Counted from the stretch's first letter, positions 1 through 9,254 are shown. The stretch: 64,000 bases of DNA from Branchiibius hedensis (GCF_900108585.1 NZ_UESZ01000001.1:1116001-1180000), one strand, 5' to 3'. The notes: a model not told the origin generated them from the letters alone. Numbers and translations: made by a program.

Positions 1-863
1 CGGAAACACCCGGCGGGGTCATCACCCGGCGCGGCGCGGCCCCGTTCGAGGTGCACCTGGACGTCTTCTCCGGCCCGTTCGAGTTGCTGCTCGGTCTGAT
101 CTCCAAACACAAACTCGACGTCACCGAAGTCGCGATCTCCAAGGTCACCGACGAGTTCATCGCGCACATCCGGGCCGGCCGGCAGGACTCGGCCTGGGAC
201 CTGGACCAGGCCTCGGAGTTCCTGTTGATCGCCGCGACGCTGCTGGACATCAAGGCGGCGTCGTTGCTGCCCGCCAGCGGCGACCTCGACGATGAGGATC
301 TGGCGCTGATCGAGGCGCGCGACCTGCTCTTCGCGCGGCTGCTGCAATACCGCGCGTTCAAGGAGGTCGCTAGCTTCCTGGACGAACGCTCGCTGGTGCA
401 CGGCCGGATGACCGCCCGGCAGGCCGGTTTGGAGGAGCAGTTCGCCTCCTTGCTGCCGGAACTGGTCATCACCATCACCCCCGAGCAGTTGGCCAAGATC
501 GCCGCCCGCGCCCTCACGCCCAAACCGGTGCCAGTCGTGGGGTTGGAGCACCTGCACGCATCGCAGGTGTCCGTGCGCGAGCAGGCCGCGATCGTCGTGG
601 ACCGGTTGCGCGCGGCGGGGACGGCGTCCTTCCGGGATCTGGTGCGTGACGCGGACAGCACGCTGGTCATCGTGGCGCGGTTCCTGGCGCTGCTGGAGTT
701 GTTCAAGGAGGCCGCGATCGCCTTCGACCAGGAGGAATCGCTGGGGGAGCTGACCGTGCGATGGACCGGGCACGAGGGTGCGGTCACCGTGAGTGCGGAA
801 TTCGACGAGACCGACGATTCGGCAGATCCGGCTCCGGCGCAGGACAATGGCAGCCATGAGTGA
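1..863 (+). CDS. scpA: Segregation and condensation protein ScpA (5' end outside window)
   Basis: ScpA is the kleisin that bridges SMC heads together with ScpB in the bacterial condensin, acting on the nucleoid. The N-terminal kleisin signature is visible (GPFELLLGLISKHKLDVTEV), followed by the DEFIAHIR segment and a C-terminal winged-helix region (SFRDLVRDADSTLVIVARFLALLELFKE). The frame is open to the left edge (first whole codon at base 3, encoding ETPGGVITRRG), so the GTG at 51 is probably internal and the true start lies upstream. The stop overlaps the scpB start by 8 bases (ATGAGTGA), implying translational coupling. Confidence 0.93.
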   Translation, partial: ETPGGVITRRGAAPFEVHLDVFSGPFELLLGLISKHKLDVTEVAISKVTDEFIAHIRAGRQDSAWDLDQASEFLLIAATLLDIKAASLLPASGDLDDEDLALIEARDLLFARLLQYRAFKEVASFLDERSLVHGRMTARQAGLEEQFASLLPELVITITPEQLAKIAARALTPKPVPVVGLEHLHASQVSVREQAAIVVDRLRAAGTASFRDLVRDADSTLVIVARFLALLELFKEAAIAFDQEESLGELTVRWTGHEGAVTVSAEFDETDDSADPAPAQDNGSHE

Positions 864-1458
864 GGTGGAGCAGGAGGAGACCCCGGTCCTGGACCTGACG
901 TCCCTGCCGGGTGGCCGCCGCGCTGCACTGGAAGCGGTCCTCATGGTCATCGACCAGCCGATCAGTGCCGCCGAACTCGCCGAAGCCCTTGAGCTGGATC
1001 CCGCGGACGTGACCGCGGATCTCGAAGCGCTCGCTAGCGAGTACGCCGAGGCGGACCGCGGTTTTGCGTTGCGCAGCATCAACGGCGGCTGGCGGATCTA
1101 CAGCCGCGGGGACCTGGCGCCGGTCGTGGAGAAGTTCCTGCTGGATGGTCAGCAGGCCAAGCTCACCCAGGCCTCGCTCGAGACGCTTGCCGTCATCGCC
1201 TACCGGCAACCGGTCTCCCGGGCCCGGATCAGCGCGGTCCGCGGCGTCAACGTGGACGGCGTCGTGCGCACCCTGCTCACCCGCGGCCTGATCACCGAGG
1301 TCGGTGAGGACGGTGAGGGCGGCGCGACGCTGTACGGCACGACCACCTTCTTCCTGCAACGCATGGGGTTGTCCTCGCTGGACGAACTCCCGCCGCTGGC
1401 GCCTTACCTGCCGCCAGCCCATGTGATCGACGAACTGATCGAACAAGGACACGGATGA
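856..1458 (+). CDS. scpB: Segregation and condensation protein ScpB
   Basis: ScpB forms dimers that bind ScpA in the SMC complex. The 200-residue product has two winged-helix domains: one around LEAVLMVIDQPISAAELAEA and a second around TLAVIAYRQPVSRARI with the following RGVNVDGVVRTLLTRGL, a strong family signature. I chose the ATG at 856, which overlaps the scpA stop; an in-frame ATG at 847 and one at 793 are possible but would overlap scpA more. The stop overlaps the next ATG (ATGA). Family length and operon position agree. Confidence 0.93.
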   Translation: MSEVEQEETPVLDLTSLPGGRRAALEAVLMVIDQPISAAELAEALELDPADVTADLEALASEYAEADRGFALRSINGGWRIYSRGDLAPVVEKFLLDGQQAKLTQASLETLAVIAYRQPVSRARISAVRGVNVDGVVRTLLTRGLITEVGEDGEGGATLYGTTTFFLQRMGLSSLDELPPLAPYLPPAHVIDELIEQGHG

Positions 1459-2324
1459 CGCCCCCGAAGAAGAAAGCAACCAGCGGCCGGGGCAAACCGG
1501 CCGGGCGGTCGTCTGCTCCCAAGCGCGGCGGCAAGCCCACCGCGAAGAAGGCGCAGCAGCCCGCCAAACCGAAGCAGCCCGCCAAGGATGTGCACGACCC
1601 CGACGGCGTGCGGCTGCAGAAGCTGCTCGCCGCCGCTGGTGTCGGTAGCCGGCGCGCCTGCGAGGAGTTGATCGTGGCCGGCCGGGTCATGGTCGATGAC
1701 CAGGTCGTCACCGAGCTCGGCGTGCGCGTCGACCCCGACAAGCAGGTCGTGCACGTCGACGGCGACCGGGTCCAACTGGATGCCTCCCGGGTCTACCTGG
1801 CCTTCAACAAACCGCTCGGCGTGGTCTCCACGATGAGCGACGACATGGGTCGCGACTCGGTGGGCCAGTTCGTCGACCAGCGCAAGGAGCGCCTCTTCCA
1901 CGTGGGCCGGCTCGACGCCGACACCGAGGGGCTGCTGCTGCTCACCAACGACGGTGAGCTGGCCAACCGACTGCAACACCCGTCGTACGGCGTGCCGAAG
2001 GTCTACGTCGCGACGTTCCGCGGGCAGGCCCCCCGGGACATGGGTAAACGGCTGCGCGAAGGGGTCGAGCTCGAAGACGGTGTGGTGAAGGTCGACTCCT
2101 TCCGGGTCGTGGACTCCACGCCGGGCTGGAGCATGGTCGAGGTGATCCTGCACGAAGGCCGCAAACACATCGTGCGCCGGATGCTGGAGTCGGTCGGCTT
2201 CCCGGTCGAATCGCTGGTGCGCACCCAGGTCGGCGAAGTCCGCCTCGGCGAACTGCGCCCCGGCAAACTGCGACCGCTGACGAAGGCCGAGGTGGCCTCG
2301 CTCTACCGGGCGGCGGGTCTGTGA
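1455..2324 (+). CDS. rluB: Pseudouridine synthase RluB/RsuA family
   Basis: Isomerises uridine to pseudouridine in rRNA (23S for RluB-type enzymes). The 289-residue protein begins with a roughly 50-residue Lys/Pro/Ala-rich tail, then an S4 RNA-binding domain (about 53-100, VRLQKLLAAAGVGSRRACEE), then the RsuA-type catalytic domain with the GRLDADTEGLLLLTNDG motif; D154 is the expected catalytic aspartate. It follows scpB with a 4-base overlap, the usual actinobacterial order scpA-scpB-rluB. The basic N-terminal tail is common in actinobacterial homologues and probably contacts rRNA (inference). Confidence 0.92.
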   Translation: MTPPKKKATSGRGKPAGRSSAPKRGGKPTAKKAQQPAKPKQPAKDVHDPDGVRLQKLLAAAGVGSRRACEELIVAGRVMVDDQVVTELGVRVDPDKQVVHVDGDRVQLDASRVYLAFNKPLGVVSTMSDDMGRDSVGQFVDQRKERLFHVGRLDADTEGLLLLTNDGELANRLQHPSYGVPKVYVATFRGQAPRDMGKRLREGVELEDGVVKVDSFRVVDSTPGWSMVEVILHEGRKHIVRRMLESVGFPVESLVRTQVGEVRLGELRPGKLRPLTKAEVASLYRAAGL

Positions 2325-3397
2325 AGGTCCACGTCATCGGGACCGGTCTGATCGGCACCTCCATCGCGTTGGCCCTGACCCGGGTCGGCGACGAAGTGAC
2401 CCTCGAGGACCCCTCGCCGACGGCCGCCGCGCTGGCTGCGGACCTGGGCGCCGGGTCGGTCGCCCGTCCCGAACATCCCGACGTGGTCGTGGTGGCGGCG
2501 CCGCCGGACGTCACGGCCAAGGTCGTCGAACTCGCCCTGGTCACCTGGCCGCTCGCCGTGGTCACCGACGTGGCGTCGGTCAAGGGCGCGATCCTGGCCG
2601 ACCTGGTGGCGTACGGCGAGGCCGACCTTTCGCGGTACGTCGGCTCCCACCCCATGGCTGGCAAGGAGCGCTCCGGCGCTGTCGCGGCCCAGGCCGACCT
2701 CTTCGAAGGGCGTACCTGGGTGGTCTGCCCGGCGACGCAGTCCGCGCCGTCGGCGGTCGACCTCGTCGCACGTCTGGCTGCGGCCACGGGTGCTGCGGTC
2801 GTGCAGATGCCGGCCGGAGAGCACGACGCCGCGGTGGCTGCCGTGTCGCACGTGCCGCAACTTGCCGCGAGCCTGGTCGCGGCGCGCCTGCGAGAACTGC
2901 CGGACGGTGCAATTGCCCTGTCCGGTCAGGGAATTCGTGATGTCACCCGCATCGCGGCCAGTGATCCGCTGTTGTGGACCCAGATCCTGTCGGGCAACGC
3001 GGCAGCGATCGCGCCGGTGATCGACGACCTGGCTGACGACCTGTCCCGCGTCGCGGAGGCGCTGCGCGCTCTCCTTGCCGATGACGACGGGACTGGGGCG
3101 CGCGGCGTACTGGCCCGGGCCATCGCCGACGGGCAACTGGGTCAGGCGCGGATTCCCGGCAAGCACGGAAGCGCGCCTACGGCGTACGCCGCCTTGACGG
3201 TCATCGTTCCGGACGAACCCGGCAGTCTCGCAAGGCTGTTCAACGACATGGGTGACGCCGGCATCAACCTGGAGGACCTGCGCCTGGAGCACGGCGTGGG
3301 CGCCAAGATCGGGCTCGCGGAAGTCATGGTCCTGCCGACGGTTGCCGACCGGCTCCGCGGCGTACTGGAAGAGAAGGGGTGGCGGGTCCATGACTGA
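2321..3397 (+). CDS. tyrA: Prephenate dehydrogenase with C-terminal ACT domain
   Basis: Catalyses NAD(P)-dependent oxidative decarboxylation of prephenate to 4-hydroxyphenylpyruvate in tyrosine synthesis. The N-terminus carries a Rossmann motif (GTGLIGTSIA, residues 7-16), the middle has the SVKGAIL and GSHPMAGKERSG segments typical of prephenate dehydrogenases, and the last 70 residues form an ACT domain (VIVPDEPGSLARLFNDMGDA), suggesting allosteric control by tyrosine. GTG start overlaps the rluB stop (GTGA). Length (358 aa) fits the ACT-containing family. Confidence 0.92.
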   Translation: MKVHVIGTGLIGTSIALALTRVGDEVTLEDPSPTAAALAADLGAGSVARPEHPDVVVVAAPPDVTAKVVELALVTWPLAVVTDVASVKGAILADLVAYGEADLSRYVGSHPMAGKERSGAVAAQADLFEGRTWVVCPATQSAPSAVDLVARLAAATGAAVVQMPAGEHDAAVAAVSHVPQLAASLVAARLRELPDGAIALSGQGIRDVTRIAASDPLLWTQILSGNAAAIAPVIDDLADDLSRVAEALRALLADDDGTGARGVLARAIADGQLGQARIPGKHGSAPTAYAALTVIVPDEPGSLARLFNDMGDAGINLEDLRLEHGVGAKIGLAEVMVLPTVADRLRGVLEEKGWRVHD

Positions 3398-4079
3398 GGG
3401 CCGGCTGATTGTTGCCATCGACGGGCCTTCGGGCACCGGCAAATCCAGCGTTTCCAAAGAGGTCGCGCGGCGGCTCGGCGTCGGCTATCTGGACACGGGC
3501 GCGATGTATCGCGCGGTCGCGTGGTGGGCTCAGCACCAGGGCATCGACCTGACCGACCAGGTCGCTGTCGCGCACGCCGCCGAGACCATCCCGTTGGTCA
3601 TGGGCACCAATCCCGACGACCCGCGGGTGAGTGTCGACGACATTCCGATCGACCAGCAGATCCGCACCAGCGAGATCTCCGAGGTCGTCTCGGCGGTCGC
3701 CACCAACCTCGCGGTGCGCTCCACGATGAAGAAGCGTCAGCGGCAACTCATCAACCAGATCGCCGAGGCGACCGGGGGAGTGGTCGCCGAGGGGCGCGAC
3801 ATCACCACCGTCGTGGCGCCGTTCGCCGACGCCCGGATCCTGATGACGGCCAGCGAGGAGGTCCGGATGGGCCGGCGGTCCAAGGAACTGGCCGTCGACG
3901 CCGAAGCCACCCGGGCGCAGATCGTCGAACGTGACGCGAAAGACTCGACGGTCGCCCAATTCCTCACGGCGGCAGACGGAGTCATCACCATCGACACCAG
4001 CGACCTGGACTTCGAGGAGTCCGTGGCCGCGGTGCTCGGCGCTATCGAGGCGAGTACCTCGGCGATCGCCGGACACTGA
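3390..4079 (+). CDS. cmk: Cytidylate kinase
   Basis: Phosphorylates CMP/dCMP to the diphosphate using ATP. The 229-residue protein has the P-loop GPSGTGKSS (residues 12-20), the [13 protein letters not shown] acceptor segment and the [14 protein letters not shown] motif, all diagnostic for Cmk. The ATG at 3390 overlaps the tyrA stop by 8 bases; the open frame extends upstream to 3252 but only within tyrA. In actinobacteria cmk normally precedes der, as here. Confidence 0.95.
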   Translation: MTEGRLIVAIDGPSGTGKSSVSKEVARRLGVGYLDTGAMYRAVAWWAQHQGIDLTDQVAVAHAAETIPLVMGTNPDDPRVSVDDIPIDQQIRTSEISEVVSAVATNLAVRSTMKKRQRQLINQIAEATGGVVAEGRDITTVVAPFADARILMTASEEVRMGRRSKELAVDAEATRAQIVERDAKDSTVAQFLTAADGVITIDTSDLDFEESVAAVLGAIEASTSAIAGH

Positions 4080-4119
4080 CGATTTCGGGGCCTGCCCCGG
4101 GCCTGGGAGGATGGGCGGT

Positions 4120-5576
4120 ATGACTGATCAGCCGCCGATCGACGAAGACGCCATTGGCAACGCTCTGCGCGTGGGCCTGGACGACTTCGAGTTGTCCGAT
4201 GAGGACCGTGCGCTGCTCAATGCCGACGGCGCGGCGCCCGCCTCCGACGATGGCGGCTACGCCCGTCCTGTGGTGGCCGTGATCGGTCGCCCCAACGTCG
4301 GCAAGTCCACCCTCGTCAACCGGATCCTGGGCCGGCGCGAAGCAGTGGTCGAGGACGTGCCAGGCGTCACCCGTGACCGGGTGGCGTACGACGCGGACTG
4401 GTCCGGGCGTGACTTCACCCTGGTCGACACCGGCGGCTGGGAGGTCGACGCCTCGGGCATCCACCTGCGGGTCGCCGAGCAGGCCGAGGTCGCGATCGAA
4501 CTCGCCGACGCGGTGCTCTTCGCGGTCGACGCCACGGTCGGTGCGACCGATACCGACGAAGCGGTCGTGAAGCTGCTGCGTCGGGCCAAGAAGCCGGTCA
4601 TCCTGCTCGCCAACAAGGTCGACGACCAGCGCACTGAAGCCGACGCGGCGATGCTGTGGTCGCTCGGCCTGGGCCAGCCCTACCCGATCTCGGCCATTCA
4701 CGGGCGCGGGATGAACGACGCGCTGGACGCGCTGCTCGACGTACTCCCGGACAAGTCCGCGGTGAGCGACGCCTACCCGCGCGGTGGCCCACGGCGGGTC
4801 GCCCTGGTCGGGCGCCCCAACGTCGGCAAGTCCTCCCTGCTGAACAAGCTGGCGGGGAGGACCGCGTGGTCGTCGACAACGTTGCCGGTACGACGCGTGA
4901 CCCGGTTGACGAGTTGATCGAGTTGGGCGGCAAACAGTGGCGATTCGTCGACACCGCGGGTATCCGCCGCCGGGTCCATCAGACCCGTGGTGCGGACTTC
5001 TACGCCTCGCTACGCACCCAGGCTGCCATCGAAAAGGCTGAGGTGGCGGTCGTTCTGATCGACGTCGAGGAGCGGATCACCGAGCAGGACATCCGGGTTC
5101 TGCAGCAGGTCGTCGACGCGGGGCGAGCCCTGGTCATCGGGTACAACAAGTGGGACCTGATGGACGAGGAGCGCCGCTACTACCTGGAGCGGGAGATCGA
5201 GCGCGAGCTGGTGCAGTTGTCCTGGGCGCCGCGGGTGAATCTGTCGGCCAAGACCGGTCGTCACGTCGACCGTCTGGTCCCGGCGCTGGAAGTGGCCCTG
5301 GACTCTTGGGACACCCGGGTGCCGACCGGTCGGCTCAATGCGTTCCTCGGCGAAATCGTTGCCGCGCAACCACATCCGGTCCGCAGCGGGAAGCAGCCGC
5401 GGATCCTGTTCGCGACGCAGGCCTCGACCCGGCCGCCGCGGTTCGTGCTGTTTGCCTCCGGTTTCATCGAGGCGGGCTACCGGCGGTTCCTGGAGCGCCG
5501 GTTGCGTGAGGAGTTCGGCTTCGAGGGCACCCCGATCGAGGTGTCGGTGCGCGTCCGCGAGAAGCGTCGCCGCTAA
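4120..5576 (+). CDS. der: Ribosome-biogenesis GTPase Der (EngA), interrupted by an apparent 1-base deletion
   Basis: Der is a double GTPase needed for 50S subunit maturation. The first GTPase domain reads intact ([24 protein letters not shown]), and the second P-loop [16 protein letters not shown] is present. Right after it, at the GGGG run 4854-4857, the frame is lost and terminates at 4917 (reading [12 protein letters not shown]). From the next frame the rest of the protein continues without gap ([31 protein letters not shown], then the KH-like C-terminus to 5576). One extra G would give LAG-EDRVVV, the normal family sequence. ATG 4120 has GGGAGG 9 bases upstream. Der is essential in studied bacteria, so a sequencing error is the simplest reading. 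Confidence 0.88.
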
Positions 5577-6583
5577 GCCTGTTGCCGGCGGTCGTAGATC
5601 ACGACGACCACCGCCGCCGCGAGCACGCCGAGCGCGGTGTCGAGGGCGCGCTCGGTCAACAACGATCTCGGATCGGTCGGTGCGGCCAGCTCCACCATCA
5701 GCAACGCCAGCGGGGTCACGAAGAGCATCGCGATCGCGTAGTTGCGCGCCACGAAGAGCTCAGCGCCGACCTGGCAGGCGATCGCGATGAGGATCGCCAC
5801 CAGCGGCGACGGATGCAGCCAGAGCAGGAACGCCGCGACGACGACGCCACCGAGGGTGCCGACGAATCGTTGCAGCCCCCGCCGCAGTCGGATTTCGACG
5901 TGTGAACCGCCCGCGACCGCGACACCCGCGACGGCGCCCCAGTACCAGCGGCCGTGGCCGAGCGCTGCGGTCAGGCTGCCACCGGCCAGAGCGGTCGCAC
6001 CGGAGAGCCACGCCTGGTTGATGGCGCGTTTGGCGGACATCGGGTCGGCTGGTTGGTACCGCTCCCGCAGACCGCCCCGCAGCGCAGCCAGAACAGTGGT
6101 GACCAGCAGGCTGAACAGGGCCGCGCCGCCACCGGCGATTGCCAGGTGCGCGTAGGCACTTGCGCCCGAAGGAATGCTGGCGGTGGCTCCACCGGCGAAG
6201 ACCACGAACAAGGCGCCCGGTGGGTGCCAGCCCAGGCGCCCGGCCAGCGCGGCGCCGATGGTCGCCATGACGGCGATGGCCACGACGCGCACCCAGATCG
6301 GGGCACCCAGCACGCTGAGCGTCGTACCGGCGAGCATCGCTGCCACCAGCGTGACCGCCGCCTGGATCTGCATGACGATGCGCTCGACGTACCCCTCGAA
6401 CCGGCCGTAGAGCGAGGTGAAGGCGCCGAAGGTGGCGTAGAGCCCCAGCTCGATGTGCCCGGTGGCCCAGCACACCAACAGCGGCACGCCCACCGACACC
6501 GCGACTCGGATGACCGCGCGCCAGGTTCCGTCCGAGGGCGCGATCTGGGCTGCGTCGCGCAGCAAACGGCCGGGTTGGGTCAC
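5573..6583 (-). CDS. FUSC-family (fusaric-acid-resistance-like) membrane protein
   Basis: Polytopic inner-membrane protein of the FUSC/aromatic-acid-exporter type. About ten hydrophobic segments are visible in two groups separated by a soluble stretch near [16 protein letters not shown]; the motifs [17 protein letters not shown] and [20 protein letters not shown] are typical of FUSC repeats. The substrate cannot be told from sequence. The frame is open to 6706 but that would run into tRNA-Pro, so GTG at 6583 is chosen (GTG at 6607 is the alternative). It is convergent with der and overlaps its end by 4 bases. Confidence 0.8.
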   Translation of the reverse strand: MTQPGRLLRDAAQIAPSDGTWRAVIRVAVSVGVPLLVCWATGHIELGLYATFGAFTSLYGRFEGYVERIVMQIQAAVTLVAAMLAGTTLSVLGAPIWVRVVAIAVMATIGAALAGRLGWHPPGALFVVFAGGATASIPSGASAYAHLAIAGGGAALFSLLVTTVLAALRGGLRERYQPADPMSAKRAINQAWLSGATALAGGSLTAALGHGRWYWGAVAGVAVAGGSHVEIRLRRGLQRFVGTLGGVVVAAFLLWLHPSPLVAILIAIACQVGAELFVARNYAIAMLFVTPLALLMVELAAPTDPRSLLTERALDTALGVLAAAVVVVIYDRRQQA

Positions 6584-6678
6584 GTTGATCCATCGTACGG
6601 CGCCCACTGACCGGGCCGTGTCCGGAGCACTGCCCGCGGGCAGGTAGAGTGTCTGCTCGTGCCGGGATACCGGCGCAA

Positions 6679-6752
6679 CGGGCTGTAGCGCAGTTTGGTA
6701 GCGCACCTGACTGGGGGTCAGGGGGTCGCAGGTTCAAATCCTGTCAGCCCGA
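6679..6752 (+). tRNA. tRNA-Pro(GGG)
   Basis: Complete cloverleaf: acceptor CGGGCTG pairs perfectly with CAGCCCG, D stem GCGC/GCGC, anticodon stem CCTGA/TCAGG around loop CTGGGGG (anticodon GGG at 6713-6715, G37 as in proline tRNAs), T arm GCAGG-TTCAAAT-CCTGT, discriminator A. No CCA is encoded. It stands alone between the divergent FUSC gene and a decayed stretch. Confidence 0.95.
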
Positions 6753-6756
6753 CAAA

Positions 6757-7290
6757 TGTGATGTCTCAGGACATCGACGACAACGGACCCTTGTGGCGCA
6801 AAGTCTCGCAGATGAACTCAAGGGGGTTTCCCAAGGTGAGTGCTGAAACCGTCGCCCTCATTCGGGTACGACGCTTATCGAGACCAAAACGCAGAAACGA
6901 TGACGAAAGTGGGTAGTACCCCGGGGCCGAGCGCACGACCACCGGCACCAGGGGCCACCGTCCGAGGCCGTTCCAGGGCCAGGGTCGTACCGATGTGGTT
7001 CGCATCGGACGTGATGATGAACGAGAGGCGGCCCGCCTGGCCCGTATGGAAGAACTGTGCGAGGCCGGCGAACGGGCTGCGCTAGCGGACGATCGGTCCG
7101 CGACGACGCCCATCAGGCACCGGCTGGACCTGTTGGCCGCGTTCGCGCGATGGGAACAGCCTGCGCTGTTGGCATTGCGGCGTGGTGAACCTAAACAATC
7201 GACGAAACCGCCACGAATCGCTGCGTCCCCGCGCCGAAGCACCTCGATATGTGACGAGATCGCCACGAGTGCGACATGGGCGCTTGAGAC
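6757..7290 (+). other. Gene-poor stretch after tRNA-Pro with a hairpin and likely decayed coding sequence
   Basis: No intact gene is supported in about 530 bases. A palindrome GATGTC-TCAG-GACATC lies at 6760-6775, 8 bases beyond the tRNA. Protein-like reading jumps frames: VSAETVALIR from 6838, YDAYRDQNAETMTK near 6870 in another frame after an extra G in CGGGTAC, then an acidic, helical-looking stretch from 6995 (VVRIGRDDEREAARLARMEE to about 7190) in a third frame. This pattern suggests a frameshifted relic, perhaps of a mobile element inserted near the tRNA. I do not recognise the ancestral protein. Confidence 0.45.
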
Positions 7291-7294
7291 GGCC

Positions 7295-7921
7295 CTACGC
7301 GAATGCCTCGGCACGCAGCGACGCAACGATCCAGTCGACGATCTCGTCATCGGACCAGCCCCGCGAGCGAGCGTCGCCGAGCAGCGCGAATGACGTCAGC
7401 AGCCACACCTCATCGGCGGCGCGGTCGGGATCGATCGACACGAATCCCTTGCTGGCACAGGCCCGTACGAAGAAGCCAGCGCCGGTGCGACGCTCCCCGT
7501 CGATGGTGCGCACAAAGTCCTTGAGGTCAGGTTCGGTTCCCTGAGCCTGCCTGGCGAGACTGACCAGCGGCCCCACCCGCTCGTGGAAGTCGAGGGCGAA
7601 GCGCACATAGCCCGCGAGCATGGCAGCGGCATCCGGCTCCTCAGCCAGACCGCGCAACCCCCGGTCAGCCATCGGCTTGTCCTCCAGGTCGCCGGCGAGC
7701 GTCACGTCGTAGACGCATTTCAGCACGGCGGCCTTGCTTCCGAACCGCTTGTACACCGTCTCCTGGGAGACTCCCGCGCGCTGGGCGATCTGTTTGATCG
7801 TGGTCGAGCCGTACCCGGTGTCCAGGAACAGGGCCCGCGCCGCGTCGATGACCGCCAGTTCGGTACGCCGCGCGCTATCGGCTCGCTTGACCACCACGTC
7901 GGTGCAGCCTACTGTATTCAT
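7295..7921 (-). CDS. TetR-family transcriptional regulator
   Basis: The N-terminal TetR helix-turn-helix is clear: ARALFLDTGYGSTTIKQIAQ followed by RAGVSQETVYKRFGSKAAVL. The C-terminal ligand domain is not specific. The ATG at 7921 lies inside an inverted-repeat cluster (7911-7940), so translation may instead start at one of the GTG codons near 7894, leaving the repeats as operator. It is divergent from the SnoaL-like gene at 7956, which is the obvious regulatory target, together with itself. Length about 208 aa is normal. Confidence 0.85.
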   Translation of the reverse strand: MNTVGCTDVVVKRADSARRTELAVIDAARALFLDTGYGSTTIKQIAQRAGVSQETVYKRFGSKAAVLKCVYDVTLAGDLEDKPMADRGLRGLAEEPDAAAMLAGYVRFALDFHERVGPLVSLARQAQGTEPDLKDFVRTIDGERRTGAGFFVRACASKGFVSIDPDRAADEVWLLTSFALLGDARSRGWSDDEIVDWIVASLRAEAFA

Positions 7922-7940
7922 TTGAGTACAGCGAACTGTA
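7911..7940. promoter_or_regulatory. Putative TetR operator between divergent genes
   Basis: ACTGTA (7911-7916), TACAG (7927-7931) and ACTGTA (7935-7940) form CTGTA-N10-TACAG plus a further half-site, in the 34-base gap between the TetR gene and the SnoaL-like gene. The layout fits a single operator controlling both promoters. Binding is inferred, not shown. Confidence 0.5.
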
Positions 7941-7955
7941 ACGAAAGGGGCAGTC

Positions 7956-8471
7956 ATGATCGTCGAAGTCGACCGTGAGCTGGTCAGCCGGGCAGTAGCC
8001 GTGATGGCGGACGGTCAGCGGGAGGAATTCGATCTGCTGATCCATCCCAAGGCGACCAACCGGGAGGCCGTCGATGAGCCGCCGGCCGCCCGAACCCACG
8101 GGCCCGAAGCCTTCTGGGCGTCGGCGCAATGGCTCCGCTCGGCGTACAGCGACTTGGTGTTCGTCCAGGATCTGGTGGTTCGAGAGGCGGATACCGCGGT
8201 CTGGCACGGAACCATGTCGGGTCGGCACACCGGTGACTTCGTCACGTTCGCCCGCGACGGGTCGGTGGCCCGGGCGTTCGCGCCGACGGGACGCACCTTC
8301 ACCGTCACCCACACCCACTGGATGCGTTTCCAGGACAACCAGATGATCGAGCACTGGGCCAATCGCGACGACGTGGGAATGCAGCTGCAACTCGGCTGGG
8401 TGCCGCCGAGCCCCGCCTACCTGTTGAAGTGCTCGCGGGCGACGAGCCGTGCGCGGCGGCGGTACGCCTAG
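7956..8471 (+). CDS. SnoaL/NTF2-like protein (ester-cyclase type)
   Basis: Small alpha+beta-barrel protein of the SnoaL-like NTF2 superfamily. The family pattern is seen in GPEAFWASAQWLRSAYSDL, the FVQDLVVREADTAVWHGTMSG strand pair, and the end IEHWANRDDVGMQLQLGWVP. Such proteins act as cyclases, hydrolases or binding proteins for small hydrophobic compounds; the substrate here is unknown. A GAAAGG ribosome site precedes ATG 7956. Divergent from the TetR gene and probably induced when its repressor is released. Confidence 0.75.
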   Translation: MIVEVDRELVSRAVAVMADGQREEFDLLIHPKATNREAVDEPPAARTHGPEAFWASAQWLRSAYSDLVFVQDLVVREADTAVWHGTMSGRHTGDFVTFARDGSVARAFAPTGRTFTVTHTHWMRFQDNQMIEHWANRDDVGMQLQLGWVPPSPAYLLKCSRATSRARRRYA

Positions 8472-8498
8472 ATCGTCGTGGATAACTCCTGAGCGCTG

Positions 8499-9254
8499 TC
8501 AGCCGGTTGCTCGGGCGATGAAGTGCAGCATCGAACCGAACCGGCGGTAAGGGTCGCGGCGACCGGCTTCGACCTCGGCGGCCAGGCAAGACTCAAGGTC
8601 GACGTCTTCCGGGCTGACCGAGGCGGGTAGTCCGTCGGTCAGTACCCGAACGCCGTACCAGGATTCGATGCTCAGGCCGAGGTCGGCGCACCAGCCGACC
8701 ACCTGCTCGAGCGTGTGCGCACGGGCGTCCGCTCCAAGTTCGTTGCGGTACGCCAGGTTGTCGAACGATGCCAGTGCTCCGGAGTAGTCGCCTCGGATGC
8801 CTGGGCGATAGGCGAGTGCGTCGCCGTTGCGGACGGTGAAAGAAAGCAGACCTCCGGATTGGGCGCGAGCAACGAGATCGTTGAGCGCTGCGGCGGGGTC
8901 GGGGAGGTACATCAGCAGACCGTGCGCGCAGACCAGATCGAAGGACTCGCCGCGCAGGGTGTCAGCCAGGGAGTGGAGGTCGCCCATGAGACTCCGTACC
9001 CGCACGCCCGCGGTAGCTGCTGCTTCGTGCAGTTGGTCGAGCAGATCCGTCGCCGGGTCAATGCCAGTCACGGTCAAGCCCCGCTGCGCCAGCCGGATCG
9101 CTTGGGTGCCCTGACCACAGCCGATGTCCAGGACGGTGGCGACACCGTGCACGTGCCCGGCGAGTTGCTCAGCGATCACGTGCTGCCGCACCACATTGCG
9201 CAGACTGCCCAACCGGGAGCTCCAGATCTGCTCGGATCCAGTGAAGGCACTCAC
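8499..9254 (-). CDS. Class I SAM-dependent methyltransferase, CmoM/SmtA-like
   Basis: Rossmann-type methyltransferase of 251 aa with motif I VLDIGCGQGTQAIRLAQRG, an acidic post-I residue (GIDPATDLLDQL), and motif IV FDLVCAHGLLMYLPDP. The C-terminal segment ESWYGVRVLTDGL resembles the WYGVRVF segment of the tRNA cmo5U methyltransferase CmoM, but no other cmo gene is here, so a small-molecule or tRNA substrate is open. Isolated monocistronic gene, transcribed away from the EthD-like gene. Confidence 0.75.
   Translation of the reverse strand: MSAFTGSEQIWSSRLGSLRNVVRQHVIAEQLAGHVHGVATVLDIGCGQGTQAIRLAQRGLTVTGIDPATDLLDQLHEAAATAGVRVRSLMGDLHSLADTLRGESFDLVCAHGLLMYLPDPAAALNDLVARAQSGGLLSFTVRNGDALAYRPGIRGDYSGALASFDNLAYRNELGADARAHTLEQVVGWCADLGLSIESWYGVRVLTDGLPASVSPEDVDLESCLAAEVEAGRRDPYRRFGSMLHFIARATG

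Noticed and set aside
784-1479. Long antisense open frames over scpA/scpB and most other genes
   Set aside because: They mirror strong coding genes, have Arg/Ala/Pro-rich shadow composition and no family motifs; typical of high-GC DNA.
6695-6916. 73-codon frame starting inside tRNA-Pro
   Set aside because: Its start lies in the tRNA gene and the later part is frameshifted relic sequence.
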